Source: Balanoglossus misakiensis (taxonomy: Eukaryota > Hemichordata). From it: 64,000 bases of DNA. Every line of letters starts with the position of its first letter. Position 1 is the stretch's first letter. The notes below the pieces were generated by a model. It ran no database searches. It was not told where the DNA came from and saw only the letters and a program-made list of their open reading frames with translations. Of this stretch, positions 49,142-62,238 are shown piece after piece. The translations under genes and the position numbers were made by a program. Where the stretch lies: the NCBI GenBank assembly GCA_040954595.2, contig CM082576.2:5890001-5954000 (forward strand), written 5' to 3'.

Positions 49142-52100
49142 ATTGCCGTAATCACCTTCAAGATTCTGAATGGTTTGCACCTGGATATCTAAATCGATTC
49201 TATTATGTTTCTGACATGATGACTAATTTCCCCACCCGCAGTTCCAGAAAAAATAATTTAACCAGTTCTCCTGTTTCGAGATGACTACTGGATAAAGATC
49301 TCTTGATTACCGTGCCACTGCATCTCATTATTGGAAATTCGGCTTCATTATTTTCTTCCCATTATTTAAGAACGAGTGTTCCTCACTACATTAATGATCT
49401 TTTCGCTTTACACCTCATGTTTAACATTAACCTATACACTATAGACACATTTGGCATGCAAAACCCTAGGCCTGCTGATCGCTTATCTTTTAATTGTCAC
49501 ATTTGCTATCAGACGTACACGGTTTTACTCTAGCCTACAGTGCACGACGATTTCACGAAAAATCTAGCCATAACATACATCAACTTGGACAGGCGTATGG
49601 CCAACTCAAATACATTGCGAATCACTATAATAGACAGGTCATGTAAAATCATGTGATATGAGAATATTGCCTCTTGTAATCGCTTGCTAACCTGTACTCA
49701 TTTCCTGTGATATGATAAAAATGCACTTTGTACCTGAAACGGTCAGCGTTCAAATTGGATTTTGTTTGTGGTTTGCTCGATGTTATCGCAAAATCTGTCA
49801 ATCAAAAGGGAAGGATAGACGCTTTAATCAGCGAAACCGACATTGATGAGAGGGTGTCCGAGCCAGACATCCTAGCTAGAGTTCAACTGCAAGTCAAACT
49901 AACGATATTAAAGTAATCTCCCTTTGATCTTCATTTGACTCCTTTGTTCAGTTCAGCTATACCCGTTGTTATTATTCACTCTGCCGTCTGTGCCAATTAT
50001 TGTTCGGAATTCCGCTCGCTTTTGACATTTCCTTCAAGTGACGTTTGATAAGCACATGTAAACCTGGTCGTTGATGTCAAGCTTTCAATCTGAGTCTATC
50101 GTGTGTATTTTGGTGAAAAGGAAGGTTGGGGTGTTCAGACTGAAAACAGGCTAATATTTTCTAGCATACAGTGATTTTTCTTGTTCTTTTTATTACCTTA
50201 GAATAGTTAGCAGGCTAGCCTATATACATGGTCGTGCTGGCGATATTACTCATTAAAGACACATGATATACTAGGAAAATATATTTGTTTGTGTTCGTTT
50301 TAGATAAAAAGCGCAGAAAAATGAACCTAATTCCCTGATTTAAGAAAGCTTCATTCACAGCATACTCTCTGGTATGTTGTTTACAGGCTGAAGACATAAA
50401 CATGAAATAATTGATCGCTTGGCTCACCTTTGTTCATGTAGAGACGACAGCCGCCGTTGTTATCGTCGGTTAGTTCTAACACATTGTGAAATAAACACCC
50501 GAGATTGCACACGCCGTTCGCGGCAGTGCTTCTCAATGAAACATCAGTTACCGTAAAACGGGGAGACGTTTTTTACGACAATTCTCCACCACAGTTCCCC
50601 TGACGTATTCGCCTTTGCGGCAGTCAACATTGAACATTCCAAATATCACACATAACGTCAAAGTTGCGTAGCCCGGGGTGTCACACTTACTTGCAGTCAA
50701 TAAAATGCGTTTCGACTCTATTACACCTGTATTACAGGGGCATGCGTGGAATTCCATTATGGCTGTAATTGCGCTGACAAGCCTGACTTTTAAAAAATCC
50801 AATATGCTGACAGATGCGCGTATGCCCCAAGCTGCATATCAATACTACCATTACTGCTACTCAATTGATTAATTACACCAGTACCTAACCCCGATTTCTG
50901 AATGCTCCAAGTCGAACATTTTTCATTTCAGTATTTCGCGTTAAAGTCCAGAGGCAGTCCATGAAATCTTCCCTTTCATGATTTATCCCATTACTCATTG
51001 CACGATTGGTGATGAATGTATATAGGCTGTATCATGAGTCAGGCACATGTAAATACAGATACAAATACCATATTTCAGAGGTTGGAAAGTGCCGCAGACA
51101 AAATCTGCTGTGGCTGACAGAAGTGTTAAATACGCCAGTACACGTACAGGGTAAAGGGTATTATCTTGTACATGTCAACATGTTAGACGATAACTATCAT
51201 AAGATACATGACGTTTATAGCAATAAAACATTGTTCTAATATCTAAAGCAAGTTTACTTGTGCGGCAGGTGATGTGGTGATGACTTCACATGTTTTATAG
51301 TTAAATCTTTGCCTGTGAGCGGCCAGCTGTTCCTCAAGATCATACATGCATGTAAATTTATTTCGAAAAGCACAGATATCCCCAAGCAAATGACAGACAG
51401 GGTTATAATTATGAAAAACGTGGGCTACACAGAAGCTTCAACTGCCTACGTTTTCACAGTCATGTCACAAACAATCTGACTATAGAACTTCCTTAGGCAT
51501 CTCTACGCAAATACCAATCCGAGGACATACAGGCCTGATTATATTTCTCCAGACAAATGCGGTAATGGCTCGATTTTGTTAAAATTTAAGCCGCGTTTAG
51601 TGCATTTGGTTTGACGTGGCGCTGCGTAACTGGCCTTGTATAGGCTTATGTTTTATGAAGTGACAGTGCAATTGTGGTGATTAAATGCTGCGGAAGGGCG
51701 CTATGATGGCAGCATTGTGATTATCACAGTCGTACAAAGCGACTCTCGCGTAGTATATTGACAATATTCAGTCAACCTTCCCCCTGCAAGCATACACAAT
51801 GTCAATTACTTGCTGGGATAGGTCCATCATCGTTTGACTGACACGGTGGGCGACTAAAGCAGAATATCAGATTAATTCGTGTGAAGCTACGTTTGAGTGT
51901 ACCCCTGAAAGGAGGCATTACCCTCCAATGCACGAGTGTCTAAAATTTCCTGACATAAGAAGAGAGAAGATTGGAAATTGATTAATTTCTCAATAATAAA
52001 TCAATTGCCATCGTTCATAGACATATAGACAGGGGAGATGAATGCGTCTGGAAGATAGCGAAGGCTACACATGGAACGGTTCATTGAACTGGTTGAATCC

Positions 52101-53598
52101 CTTATGACGTAAACAGTTAATGTGTGAGGCTGTGATGATAACCACGCTAAATACAGTCGTCTCCAGAGAAAAACAAGAACATGAATTCAATTAACATTGA
52201 ACATAAATTCAATACAATCAAACCGTCCTTTCTCAGTTTACACCAGCTGGCTTGAAATTCAGAGGAATTATATTGCACAGAGTCAGACCTATATTTCTTC
52301 TTGATTTGATCCAGTAGATTCTCGTGTAAATTGCATCGAGCGGAAGCCTAAGGGGTGTAGCTAATTTCTAACAATGTTACCTTGCAGCTACGCTAAGTGT
52401 CAGTCATTACCTGAATTTGGGTACGTGACGACATATTTGCAATATTTGTTTATACATCTGATAATCGTAACCATCTTGAGGAGGAAAAGCGTTAAAGACA
52501 TGACGAATTCTCGATATTACTGTGATTTCTGAATGTAGATCTTCAAGAGAGAGACGATAAAAAACCGTCATGTTGATAAGACCTTGTGATTATGATCTCT
52601 CTGTTATGTACCATGACCATACCATCTATAGGGGCCTATGCAATTGCAGATATAAGAAGCCAGACAAACTATCTTGGTTTACACGAACATGTGATAAAGG
52701 CTGTTTACACGTAAAAACACCAAGGCTCGTCCGAATATAAGGCTTGACAAGATGTAACAAGATTTTGTGAAAACTGCTAACTAAACCCGCCACAGAAAAC
52801 CATTCAGAATCGTTTAGTCAAGAGACACAAAGTTTTGTTATGATCAGTGACCGATACTTCCAACATGAAGTCTCGTTCGCTCTGACTGGAACTGTTACAA
52901 TAATATAATTTTTCCTTGACATTTGGTTTGACTGGGGCATTTATTGTGCATGCTTTCTCGTTAGATAGGGGGAAATGTTATTTCCATAGCAACGATCACG
53001 TCACTTTGTCAGATACTATTAACTGGGATTGACACAGACTGTGCATCACTGGGTTGAGTGAACGAAATGACCCATTACGTGTGAACTCTGTGTCGATGGA
53101 GGTTGGCGCAGACCAGTGAACTTGAGACACGTTGAAGTATATGGGTAGTTAGTTGGGGCAGAGACAGGGAGAGAGAAATTGCCTTTCAACGTTGCTTAAT
53201 AGCTGGACCCTGGCCCGGCGCCACTATTCGTCTGGGTTTTCAAAGTGAAGATTCAGACTACAATTCGATGATATACCGAGATAATATGTCGTCATGTGTG
53301 GAGCTTGCTCACACACAAAATGTTTTTTCTTGATTTCTTGAAACATTCAGCCTATAGGAACCACCGTACCAACCAACCAGCCAGTCTCGATTTTCCTTGA
53401 ATTTATTTTATAATTTCATAATTAAGCGTACACACCTCCCAAATGAAATTTAGCACCCAATGTTTCATGTTATCTTGACCGTAATGTAGCAAAGTGTGCA
53501 TTATGACCTTAAGCCCTGTATTGCAAATCCCTTTTCATTCATCCTAAGTCACGCGCTGGTATTAAAATTTTATGATCGATATTTATGAATTTCAACGA

Positions 53599-53702
53599 GA
53601 TAAACCAGTCTAAGTGTTTAATGCCACATGCCTTCACGTATCGAATCTAATCCTCTTATAACCAGCGTCGTCCGCGGTAATTTTAGAAGGCAATTAAAGA
53701 TT
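53599..53702 (+). repeat. Old direct duplication, copy 1
   Basis: Shares with 53886-53981 a core reading TAACCAGCG, then CGTCCGCG, then AATTTTAGAAG and CAATT, plus a weaker upstream match around ATAAA-CCAGTCT. Copies are about 287 bp apart and have small indels between them. Confidence 0.65.
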
Positions 53703-53885
53703 TTAAAAACGTGCTGGCTTTGAAAATAAAACAGGCTGGGGATTATTTTCTGGTCCAGATGAATTTAAACGAGTGCGTGGTAGCTAAGTGTAAAATAGGC
53801 ACGAAAATCAAAATTGATGGAATTTATTCATTATGAAACGAGAGTTTGTGCTTTGTGATGGCTTTTTATGAATGTCAATATAGTT

Positions 53886-53981
53886 GAATAAAACCCCAGT
53901 CTCAACATTTATGTCATATTTCTTGTAACCAGCGAGCGCCGTCCGCGACAATTTTAGAAGTCAATTCAAAGGCCTGCATGC
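53886..53981 (+). repeat. Old direct duplication, copy 2
   Basis: Second copy of the segment at 53599-53702. Sequence after both copies is unrelated, so the duplicated unit is about 100 bp. Confidence 0.65.
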
Positions 53982-54040
53982 AATTAATAGAATAGCGATG
54001 GTGTTCAAACGGATACAGATGGCGTTAGTGAGCACTGCGG

Positions 54041-54082
54041 GAACATTTGATAATGCCATTAGAACATTTGATAATGCCATTA
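54041..54082 (+). repeat. Perfect 21-bp tandem duplication
   Basis: GAACATTTGATAATGCCATT plus A occurs twice head to tail without mismatch (54041-54061 and 54062-54082), so the event is recent. Confidence 0.95.
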
Positions 54083-57000
54083 AAGCACAACGAATGCTTC
54101 ACTTTATCGTGTTGATGCCTATTATGATAATATAACATATAATCCAATGAAAATTATGAATAATCTTATCAACGGTTTCCTAGTTTGACGTCATCCGTGA
54201 ACACTGTACATTAGGAACATACACCTCTTGCCCTGGGCACGATGTAGTACGGCTGCGCGAAAAACACGAGTGTTTATTCGCTTTCTGTATCTTTTTCTTT
54301 TCTGCTCATTGTGGTAATTTCAGTCTCCTCATTCGAGTACAGACAGAGGGATAATGCCCTCTCAATTATCAGTGCGACCTGTCTCCTTCACATTACACAA
54401 ATGATGACTCAGATTATGGAGGTACGAACATATGTTCACGTCGTTAAAACAATCATTACCAGTACGTGATATGGACCAACCTTGCCTTGTGGTCTACGTC
54501 AGCATTATATCGCTAAATCATAAGCTTAGAGGCAGGCCCCTACAGTAAGATAAATTACGATGGTATGGTACAGCTGCATGTCTAAATTTATACGTGATAA
54601 AAAGACACAACACGTTTTTTTTGTTTGTTTTTTCTGGTTCTGTAACAACCTTTACCCTATCATTACAAAGTCCACCAGTCGCCTACTTATTCAAACTAAG
54701 AAATATGCGCGATACCATAAGCGAATATCCCGCCATTTTGGGTCCATGTATGCCCCTTCCGACAACTTCGCACAACTGCTATATTTAAACCCATTTATCT
54801 AAATTACGTCACTGATTTGACCACGTACGAAAATCGGTATGCTACTGCAGGCATTAGAAAAAGAAGACCAATGTGACTTAAGAAATCTGAAGATTTCCTG
54901 GATGAATGTGGAGTCTTCAGGTTTATAAGCTTACTGCTGATGTCAATAAACCATAACATTTGTTAACTGGTCGTACTTCCTCTTCTTGTCAAAATGTCAG
55001 TCTGTATAGAAGCTTATACGATTCTTTAAACCTCCAAAGGGTTCCCCCCTAAAAACACAATGCAGATGGCTAATCTTTGACATTAAATCTCAATGCACTG
55101 TCTCGGTGCGCCTGGATGCGTCCATCCTTATTAAAAAATAAATGGACGCCCGAAAGGCTGACTGCAGTGTGTTATCCACTCTCAGTTCATGCTACAATTG
55201 TTCGTCTGTCATCACTCAGGCATTTTCCATTTTCCACCCTTGGTTAACATTGGCATGGGAATTGGTTGCCGCTGAAACGCTATGATTCTGTACCAGATCA
55301 TAACTCCCAAACGGATATCCACAGCTCCGCGCAAGAAATCGATTTCGATGCCTGGCGACATCTCTGTCTCTTACCATTGCGGCAACAATCAAACCGACGA
55401 TTTCGCCGAGGAAGAAACGCCACTTGTCTCCCCTGAGCCTTTCCGCGCCCGCGGGCGAGTTTGCAAGACTAGTTCCAGCGGTGTCACGCACATATGTGCA
55501 CGACAGTATATATAGAAGTTCAGCTGGTATTCAATTCATGTTGCTGTTATTATGGAACAGAATATAAAGTTTGGTTGCATATATATGCCTTAAAGTGAAG
55601 GGGTCGTCGCGCCACGTTTGTTTGTTTATAAACGTTACAATTCATCTACAAATCCCTGAAATTAGATAATTCTTAGAATGAACGAAACAGCCAACCGTAG
55701 CAAAGACTGGGCATGACAGCAACTGAAGATCCTAGTAGGTCGTGGCGACTGCAGTGGGGTTTGCGCTTGTATGGGAGGACGTCCACATATTCTCATCAAG
55801 GGGAACACCCACGCGGGGCGACGACCCCTTCCCTTTAAGACCAACCCTTCGTGTGCGGATTTCGTTTGCATTCATTATTAATTACAGGTTATCTAAATTG
55901 TGGTTCTTATCTCAACTTTTCCCAGTTGCCAGAGAGTATCAATTTCCGATGTCATATTAAAGCTGCCACGACATTGTGAACTCTGTTTAGTCTTCTTGAG
56001 TTTACCCTAATATTCGCTTCATTTAAATCAATGCATCGCCGGAGCTGGTGCACACCTGTCGAAGGAAACGTTCTCCTGACAGGCCCAAACACGAGCAGCT
56101 GAACTATCTCCGGTCGCCATGTGATATATATAATGCCCTCTGTTCGCTTGCCTTGATCATTAGCCAACGTATTGCAATTACCTGCTGACGTAAACTATTG
56201 CTGTGGAAACTAATGTTGGATATGAGTTTGCAAAATGTTAAAGTGGAACGTATGGCACCCCAGGCGGATGGAAAGAACCTGGTATACACGGTTTATTCCT
56301 GGGTAATTCAGATATGTGATATATGTGCTCCCATTTTGATTAGTTTATGATATTAATATGCAAACTTTCAATAAATTTTCGTGAAAGTGATGCGTCTTTT
56401 AATATGGTCATAATGCTGTTACTTTCCCCACATTATCTGATAAGCATAATTTTAGATACAGTAATCCATTGTTTATTAAGATCTACCTTAGGCTTAGAAA
56501 CAAAAGCTGGCAGATATTACGTTGAGAAAATCTCCTTTTTGTGCACTCAAAGAACATTTCCCTCCGAGATATTAAAACGGGGTGATATTAGTCCATTGGC
56601 TGATCTGATAAATATAACATGTATAGTTCCGCTCTTTATAACGTTGGTGACCCAAGCGTCCATGCGTACAAAAGTTCGGTGCTACGAAAATCACTTATTG
56701 ATAGGAAAGCATACAATGTCCTTAGGACAAGAAAGACAATCTTGGGATCGGTGGATATTGGATTCAAGCCCTATACCAAAACGGGAATGGTCTTTGGCTC
56801 ACGTACGACACGTTACTTCTTCACATCTTCCTCGTCACTAGGGGGCGTGAATGAATGATGAGTGGTAGGGTCTGGCTTTATATGCATGATTTATATTTAT
56901 TCCAGTCATTCTATCCTCCGTAGGGGATTAATCAAAAATAAATAATAAAAAAAACACGAAGAAAATGTTTCAAAATCCCTAAGTTGCTGACAAAAAGAAA

Positions 57001-59181
57001 AATATATCTCTGTTGTAATTGAATATAGTGTACTAGCTGGGTCTTCATCAATATGATTTTTATGTCATCACAGCCATGCAGAGTTCCTGTACTCCAGGAA
57101 TATTGCTGGCGGGTACTAGTGGCATTCATCAGAGAATACCAAGACCTGCTAATGTAGTAGTTGGGACCTGGGAATATAGGAAGCAGTCCAATTATTCTTA
57201 ATGCGCTGCTGGAGCCAAACAATCTGGTTCCGGCGAGACACATTCACATACATGTAAAGCCCAACTGGCTACATCGGTTCCGTTAACGATTCTCAGCTCT
57301 TATGACATTGTTTGGATACCAAAGCCAGAGAAAATCTGAAAAAAAATGCCAAAGTCCGATCGATTCGTCTTTCATGTCTCACTGACCAGCGAACGAGCAT
57401 GCAAGGCCTCTGACCCCCCTCTCATTACACGGACTATTAGATATTATTCTTTTTATCTCCAAGAAAATATCATGCGAAACAGAGACAGAAAACATTCATT
57501 CTAAGGATGTGATCATTTCAGCAAGCCATACTCATTATCTGGTTCTTTGTGTACAGAGCCTTGAGAAAATCATCAATTAAGTTAAGGTTAGTAAGAGATG
57601 GTCTTCCTGAAATGGAATCTCTCTCTAGATGTACATTGAATGACAATTACACTCGAATGGCGTTTTCCAAGTTAGCAATATTGCTTTTCTGTGGAATCAG
57701 AAGTAGACTAAGTACTCCGAGGGTATCATGTAAACGAGTTCCATTCTTTAAATGTCCTAACTCGGCGTGGATGATGTCGGTGGACAGTAATGAAGGTCAA
57801 GACAATGACATTGATGTCAATAACATTCACGCCAATTTCACTCAATTCTATAATATAATCTGAGCCATTTCAAATGCAACTTCCTATTAGGATCATTCTG
57901 GCATTTTCTGAATGATCCGCGCGGACAGGATGCCAGGCTTGCTAAAGCGGTTGCGATAACGCAGCACAGGTACGAGGTTCCTCACAGAAAATATCGCTGT
58001 TTCAGTTTCACTGAATAATTCAAAAGCAAGCACCCACCGACGACAAATTACACCCACGCCACGCCTCCAACAGTGGAAACAGCGATTATTTATTTCGATG
58101 GAGAGACTTTCGACTGGTTCCCCAGAGAAAGGCGTAGGACTCAATCAAAATAGCTAATATTGGCGGGGATTCCTTTGTACCATCTATCATTTACTCATCA
58201 CCCTCGCCCCATCTCCAAGATCAACGACAACTACACTGGGAAACCCTTTAGAAAGAAATAGACCCATGTTTGAAAGTTACATACATACGTATTACATGCT
58301 CACACCATTTCCCAAATGGCTTAATGGTCGTGCGTGTACCTCTATAGACTAATGCTGAGTGACAACCAATAAGGGAAATACCATTCGATGCTACTTATCG
58401 TTAAGGCCATCATTCATTTCTGCCTGATGATAACCCTCTCTGCATGTATTACTCGAGCGATGCCAGGCAATGCTAGACACCAGAGATTGAATTCACATGG
58501 TCTACTGCGCAATGGCTGAAATTATTTCATTTATGGGCCAGTTATTTGCTGACGGGTCATCGGTTGCACGAAGCTTTGGGAAAGCAACTCTTCGCTTCAT
58601 TTATCAACTGGTCTATGAGTAATGACATCCTGCTCGTCGCGTTTTTTGGGGGTTGATCACAATCAAGGCGTTTGTGAATGCAGTTAGTTTCTCAGAAAGC
58701 GTGACTTTGTCTGTAAACAGGTGCATGCTGATACTGTGGGGGGAACATATGACGGACCACTTACACCTTAAGATGCCATCACTTTACCATCTGGTTTAGG
58801 AAGACCCGGTTGTAAAATATTGACATGCTCAATTTAAATTAATGATAGTTTTATCCAACCTGAAGACGACAAACCACTACACTTTCTGTTCACATAAAGC
58901 TGGGAAAATGGTCCTATTATTACAATGTCGTTATTCTCACACAGATACTTCAGGTAAACATATTATTTTGAAACTCCCTGTAGTATTGATGATACGTCGA
59001 CAGAGATATTATCGTCGATTTTCAAGGGCGGTTCATTGTTATTATTGACCTTCGCCTCTCTCCACCCAAAACAGATAATCAATGTAGAGCTCTAATTTGA
59101 ACTTGCCACGTGATTACATTCATCTGCCTTCACCCACGCACCTGACGAAAATACATGCACCACAACCAGAAAAATAAGATT

Positions 59182-59194
59182 GGGGGGGGGGGGG
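59182..59194 (+). repeat. G13 homopolymer
   Basis: Thirteen consecutive G, 13 bp before an X-box-like motif at 59207. Confidence 0.9.
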
Positions 59195-59206
59195 AACACC
59201 CATACA

Positions 59207-59220
59207 GTTGCCACGGAAAC
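59207..59220. promoter_or_regulatory. RFX X-box-like motif
   Basis: GTTGCCACGGAAAC matches the RFX consensus GTYNCCATRGNAAC at all but one position (C for T at position 8). The family binds as dimers to such imperfect palindromes. No adjacent gene start was recognised. Confidence 0.35.
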
Positions 59221-59724
59221 GTCAATTGTATGAATAAACATCCCCTTTGCCTTGCGGCGCATGAATTCGACCCGCATTGATTTACTAAACACAACACCTC
59301 AAGGAAGCTCCTTGTATTCAAGAACAGTGCAAGGAAATGCCTTTCTTGTGTCATTTTGCCCGATTTCCGTCGACTGAGGTTCACTAATAGAGGGAGATTA
59401 GCATATCAGTTTGGGGGAGTCTTCTTCTGCCCTACTTCCCATACAAAGACTGGGGTACTTATTTCCATAACATGCTCTACGGCAGATGAAATGGTAAACT
59501 GAAACCCTTCCTCGACGAGCACAACGAAAGCCACAATACATTTTGTCGTATCAACATTCGTCTGTCGATGACAGTACCCAACTCATATGTACAACTACAC
59601 ATCAGTAAATCCGGTCTTGTTGATTCACTGCTGAATCAATGTGCAACCAAAACAAAAGCGATTATTATTCTAACGAATGCGGGCGCTACGAAGTATAAAG
59701 CGCTGCAGGGGGAAAATCATTAAA

Positions 59725-59862
59725 GTTCACCAAGTCGAGAATTTATCATTTTTGACAATTTTCATGAGCTATAAGCCATGAAAAATGTCCAAAAATGACA
59801 AAATCACCAAAGTTCGCAAAGTCGAGAATTTGTAATTTTTTGACAATTTATGCGAAACTTGT
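59725..59862 (-). repeat. Diverged inverted relic of the 88-bp satellite (about 1.5 units)
   Basis: Read on the minus strand this matches the satellite monomer. On the plus strand AAGTCGAGAATTT, then TTTCATGAGCTATAAGCCAT, then GTTCGCAAAGTCGAGAATTT follow the order of the reverse complement of the repeat (CGCAAAGTCGAAAAATT, TTTCATGAGCTATAACCCAT). The two AAGTCGAGAATTT copies are 87 bp apart (59732 and 59819), matching the monomer length. The relic is much more diverged than any array unit, is inverted and lies 40 kb from the array. Confidence 0.8.
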
Positions 59863-60055
59863 CAGAAACTGGTCTGAAACTATGGTTTGGACGATTATTG
59901 TCCCCGCCTTCGAGTTATGTAGAAAAACAAAACAAAACACAACAAAACCGACTAAACAAGCACCAAAATGTGTCCTCTGAGGTGTGGGTTAGTGTTTCAT
60001 TCGTGTGAGTCGCACACATGACTGAATTAAGGAAATCAACTCCCCTGTTGATATT

Positions 60056-60069
60056 GTTGCCACAGCAAC
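60056..60069. promoter_or_regulatory. RFX X-box-like motif
   Basis: GTTGCCACAGCAAC, one mismatch to GTYNCCATRGNAAC and almost a perfect palindrome, 1.3 kb upstream of the signal-peptide exon. Confidence 0.35.
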
Positions 60070-61293
60070 CATCAATACCTAATCAGTTGAACAAAAAAGG
60101 TCTGCACGTCGGGTTATTTTGAACCAATGACAGCCAATCGACGATAAATCGACTGAAAGTATTAGGGAGTTTTATAATAACGTTTCCAAATTATTATGTT
60201 CATTCTGTCTCTATGGGAATTACCCCTGACTTTCCGATGCTCTTTTTTACAAAGTGCAGTTTGCAATAAGTTTGTCTGACGATTAAATCTCGCGTTCATT
60301 TGCAACACATGACAATTCTGCGCGTATCTTTCAATCACCCGCAGTTCTGTTTAGAGGGCACAGTAATCCAATAAGTGACACCTTAATGCAAAGAATTACA
60401 GCTTTCCGCAAAAGTGTAAAATCGTTTCCACGCAACTGAATGCAGTGGAGAATAGGTATGACGAATGCAGATATTGGCACAATGGGCCGTGTTAACCGTA
60501 GTGTTACAACAAAACACCATTATAACAAACCTTACGTTTCTGTTAAATGAATAGTCGCTGATCACGAGACGAGTTTCAAGTTTAGTTAATACAGCAAGGT
60601 TGGCTGTATAAGCATTTAATAGGCTGTCACCGTGATTGATGTTTAACATGCCGAATTAATCTCAAATAATTGATGGGCCTGAATTTGTGTTGCCTTGGGT
60701 ACCCTACTTCTATCATAACAACGTCATTCGCCAGTGTCAAAATTGATAGGAAAGACCTTTCATTAACCCTGGATTCACTACATGAATTTGACATCATTAT
60801 GCCTATGCGACATATAAACAGTTCCGAGAGCAACGACTACAGTGAAATACATCGGATTTGTAAAACTATAGAATTCGCCTTTGCGCACAGTGGGTTTTTC
60901 AGAGTCACGTGAATTAGATCTGGCCAATGGGAAATGTTGGCTTTGGTGACGTCAAATGTTTGTGTTACTCTGAACGAAATTACATCGGAACCACCTAGCG
61001 ACTGGGTAATTCCTCGCCACATGGCCCATTACAATGAAACTTTCACACTAAGCGACACCCTCCTTGTTCGTCCGAAACGCAATTTGCTTGCAGAGGCATA
61101 CTCAAAAATAAAATTTTATCCACATCCCTCGGGAAAAGAGACAAGGTCATGCTCGTTGCATTAAACGTTTGTGACATTGAACTTGCAGATTTATTTTTCT
61201 GTGCTAAGGGGCCTTGATGCGTTGATGATTCGGTGTAGTGTACATGCAGGTTAACAAATAGTATACACTGATGATTGATCGTGTCGTAGTCAC

Positions 61294-61301
61294 TATTTAT
61301 A
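61294..61301 (+). promoter_or_regulatory. TATA-like box of the right-edge gene
   Basis: TATTTATA lies 56 bp before the ATG of the signal-peptide exon. Initiation about 30 bp downstream would leave a short 5' leader of about 30 bases. It is a motif match at a sensible place, with no transcript evidence. Confidence 0.35.
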
Positions 61302-61356
61302 CAGCAGACCAAAAACCTTAGAAATCACACGACTTTTTAGAAGAAATCTAAGCAAT

Positions 61357-61426
61357 ATGCAGAAGTTATCGGCATTTTATTTATTTTTTACAAATGTAGT
61401 TATTCTGACAAGCAGAGCAAGTGCTG
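61357..61426 (+). CDS. Signal-peptide exon of a secreted or membrane protein (first exon)
   Basis: ATG starts MQKLSAFYLFFTNV and continues VILTSRASA: a Lys near the N-terminus, a hydrophobic core of about 14 residues and a small-residue A-S-A end typical of signal peptidase cleavage. The exon ends GCTG|GTAAGT, a strong donor, after one base of a codon (phase 1). A short signal-peptide exon followed by a phase-1 intron is the standard arrangement in animal extracellular proteins made of phase-1 modules such as Ig domains. The next exon I can offer is at 63910, with matching phase. The gene product is not recognised further; it would enter the secretory pathway. Confidence 0.6.
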
Positions 61427-62225
61427 GTAAGTTTAATTTTTCTCATTTATGTACGATATTTTTCTCAAAAAATCAGTCTTTTCTGGTAACATAAATGCTG
61501 GATTGACCGAGAGAAAAAATGATACTTAATTCAACGGAACTTTTATGTGCAAAACACACTATCTCTATAAATTTCAATCTAAATCACACATTTCGACTTT
61601 TGTCGGTCAAAACACTGGGTCGTAAAAACGCTGTGTTGAATGTATTACTATACATTTAGCATTCCTTGTTTTCATATACTATAGGTGAAACTATTTATAT
61701 AATTACACTATGCTGTCACCAATTTAGTGAATCTAGTGCATTGATTCTTGATGTCATTATATAGGGGAAATGGTTTGAACGATGTGATACGATCTCGTAT
61801 TTAATTTTATCATGTGTGAAATACACATCTGCGATGCGCAAGTCTCAATAAACCTATATACGAGAACGGTCCAACACATATATAGCCAAGGGCCCATTTA
61901 ATCATGTATTCCCAGCGATATACCTTGACCTCCCGGTCAAACATCTGCTCCAGTAACAAAACTAATCTCCGTGAGTTGAAAACAACCGCTAAAAAGCAAC
62001 GGACTGAAAAACTCCGCAATGACCCATTTTTTGAGCATTTCGCAAACAACGCGTTAGCTGCGAGTCAACGATTGCATATTAGCACTTCGCCGGAACACAA
62101 AGAGCGAACACAGCCCGAAAGGAACGGGTTCCCAGATGTTCTTGATGCTGTGGTTAGCCAAAATTTGCTGTTTGAAACCAAAAAAACACACAACCTCATC
62201 ATAAATCTTCAGTCAATTAAATATC

Positions 62226-62238
62226 GGGGGGGGGGGGG
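62226..62238 (+). repeat. G13 homopolymer
   Basis: Thirteen consecutive G in the presumed intron of the right-edge gene. Confidence 0.9.

Larger units (their letters stand above)
43301..61293. other. Long intergenic region with no supportable gene
   Basis: Eighteen kilobases of unique DNA between the two divergently oriented genes. Short open frames exist throughout on both strands, but none matches a domain I recognise or joins to others by convincing splice sites. Contents worth marking are listed separately: two THAP-like traces (44324 and 45880), a nested palindrome (48609), a poly-T tract (49121-49141), an old duplication (53599 and 53886), a 21-bp tandem repeat (54041), a GC-rich block open on both strands (55216-55515), X-box-like motifs and an inverted satellite relic (59725). 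Genes with very short exons could have been missed. Confidence 0.6.

Noticed and set aside
56347-56841. 164-residue plus-strand open frame, the longest in the window outside repeats
   Set aside because: Translation shows no recognisable family and the 5' half is simply hydrophobic AT-rich sequence. Another frame is open over its 3' half as well, and no splice or promoter context supports it.
57893-58144. 83-residue minus-strand open frame rich in Arg and Phe
   Set aside because: No domain recognised and no convincing splice sites at either end.
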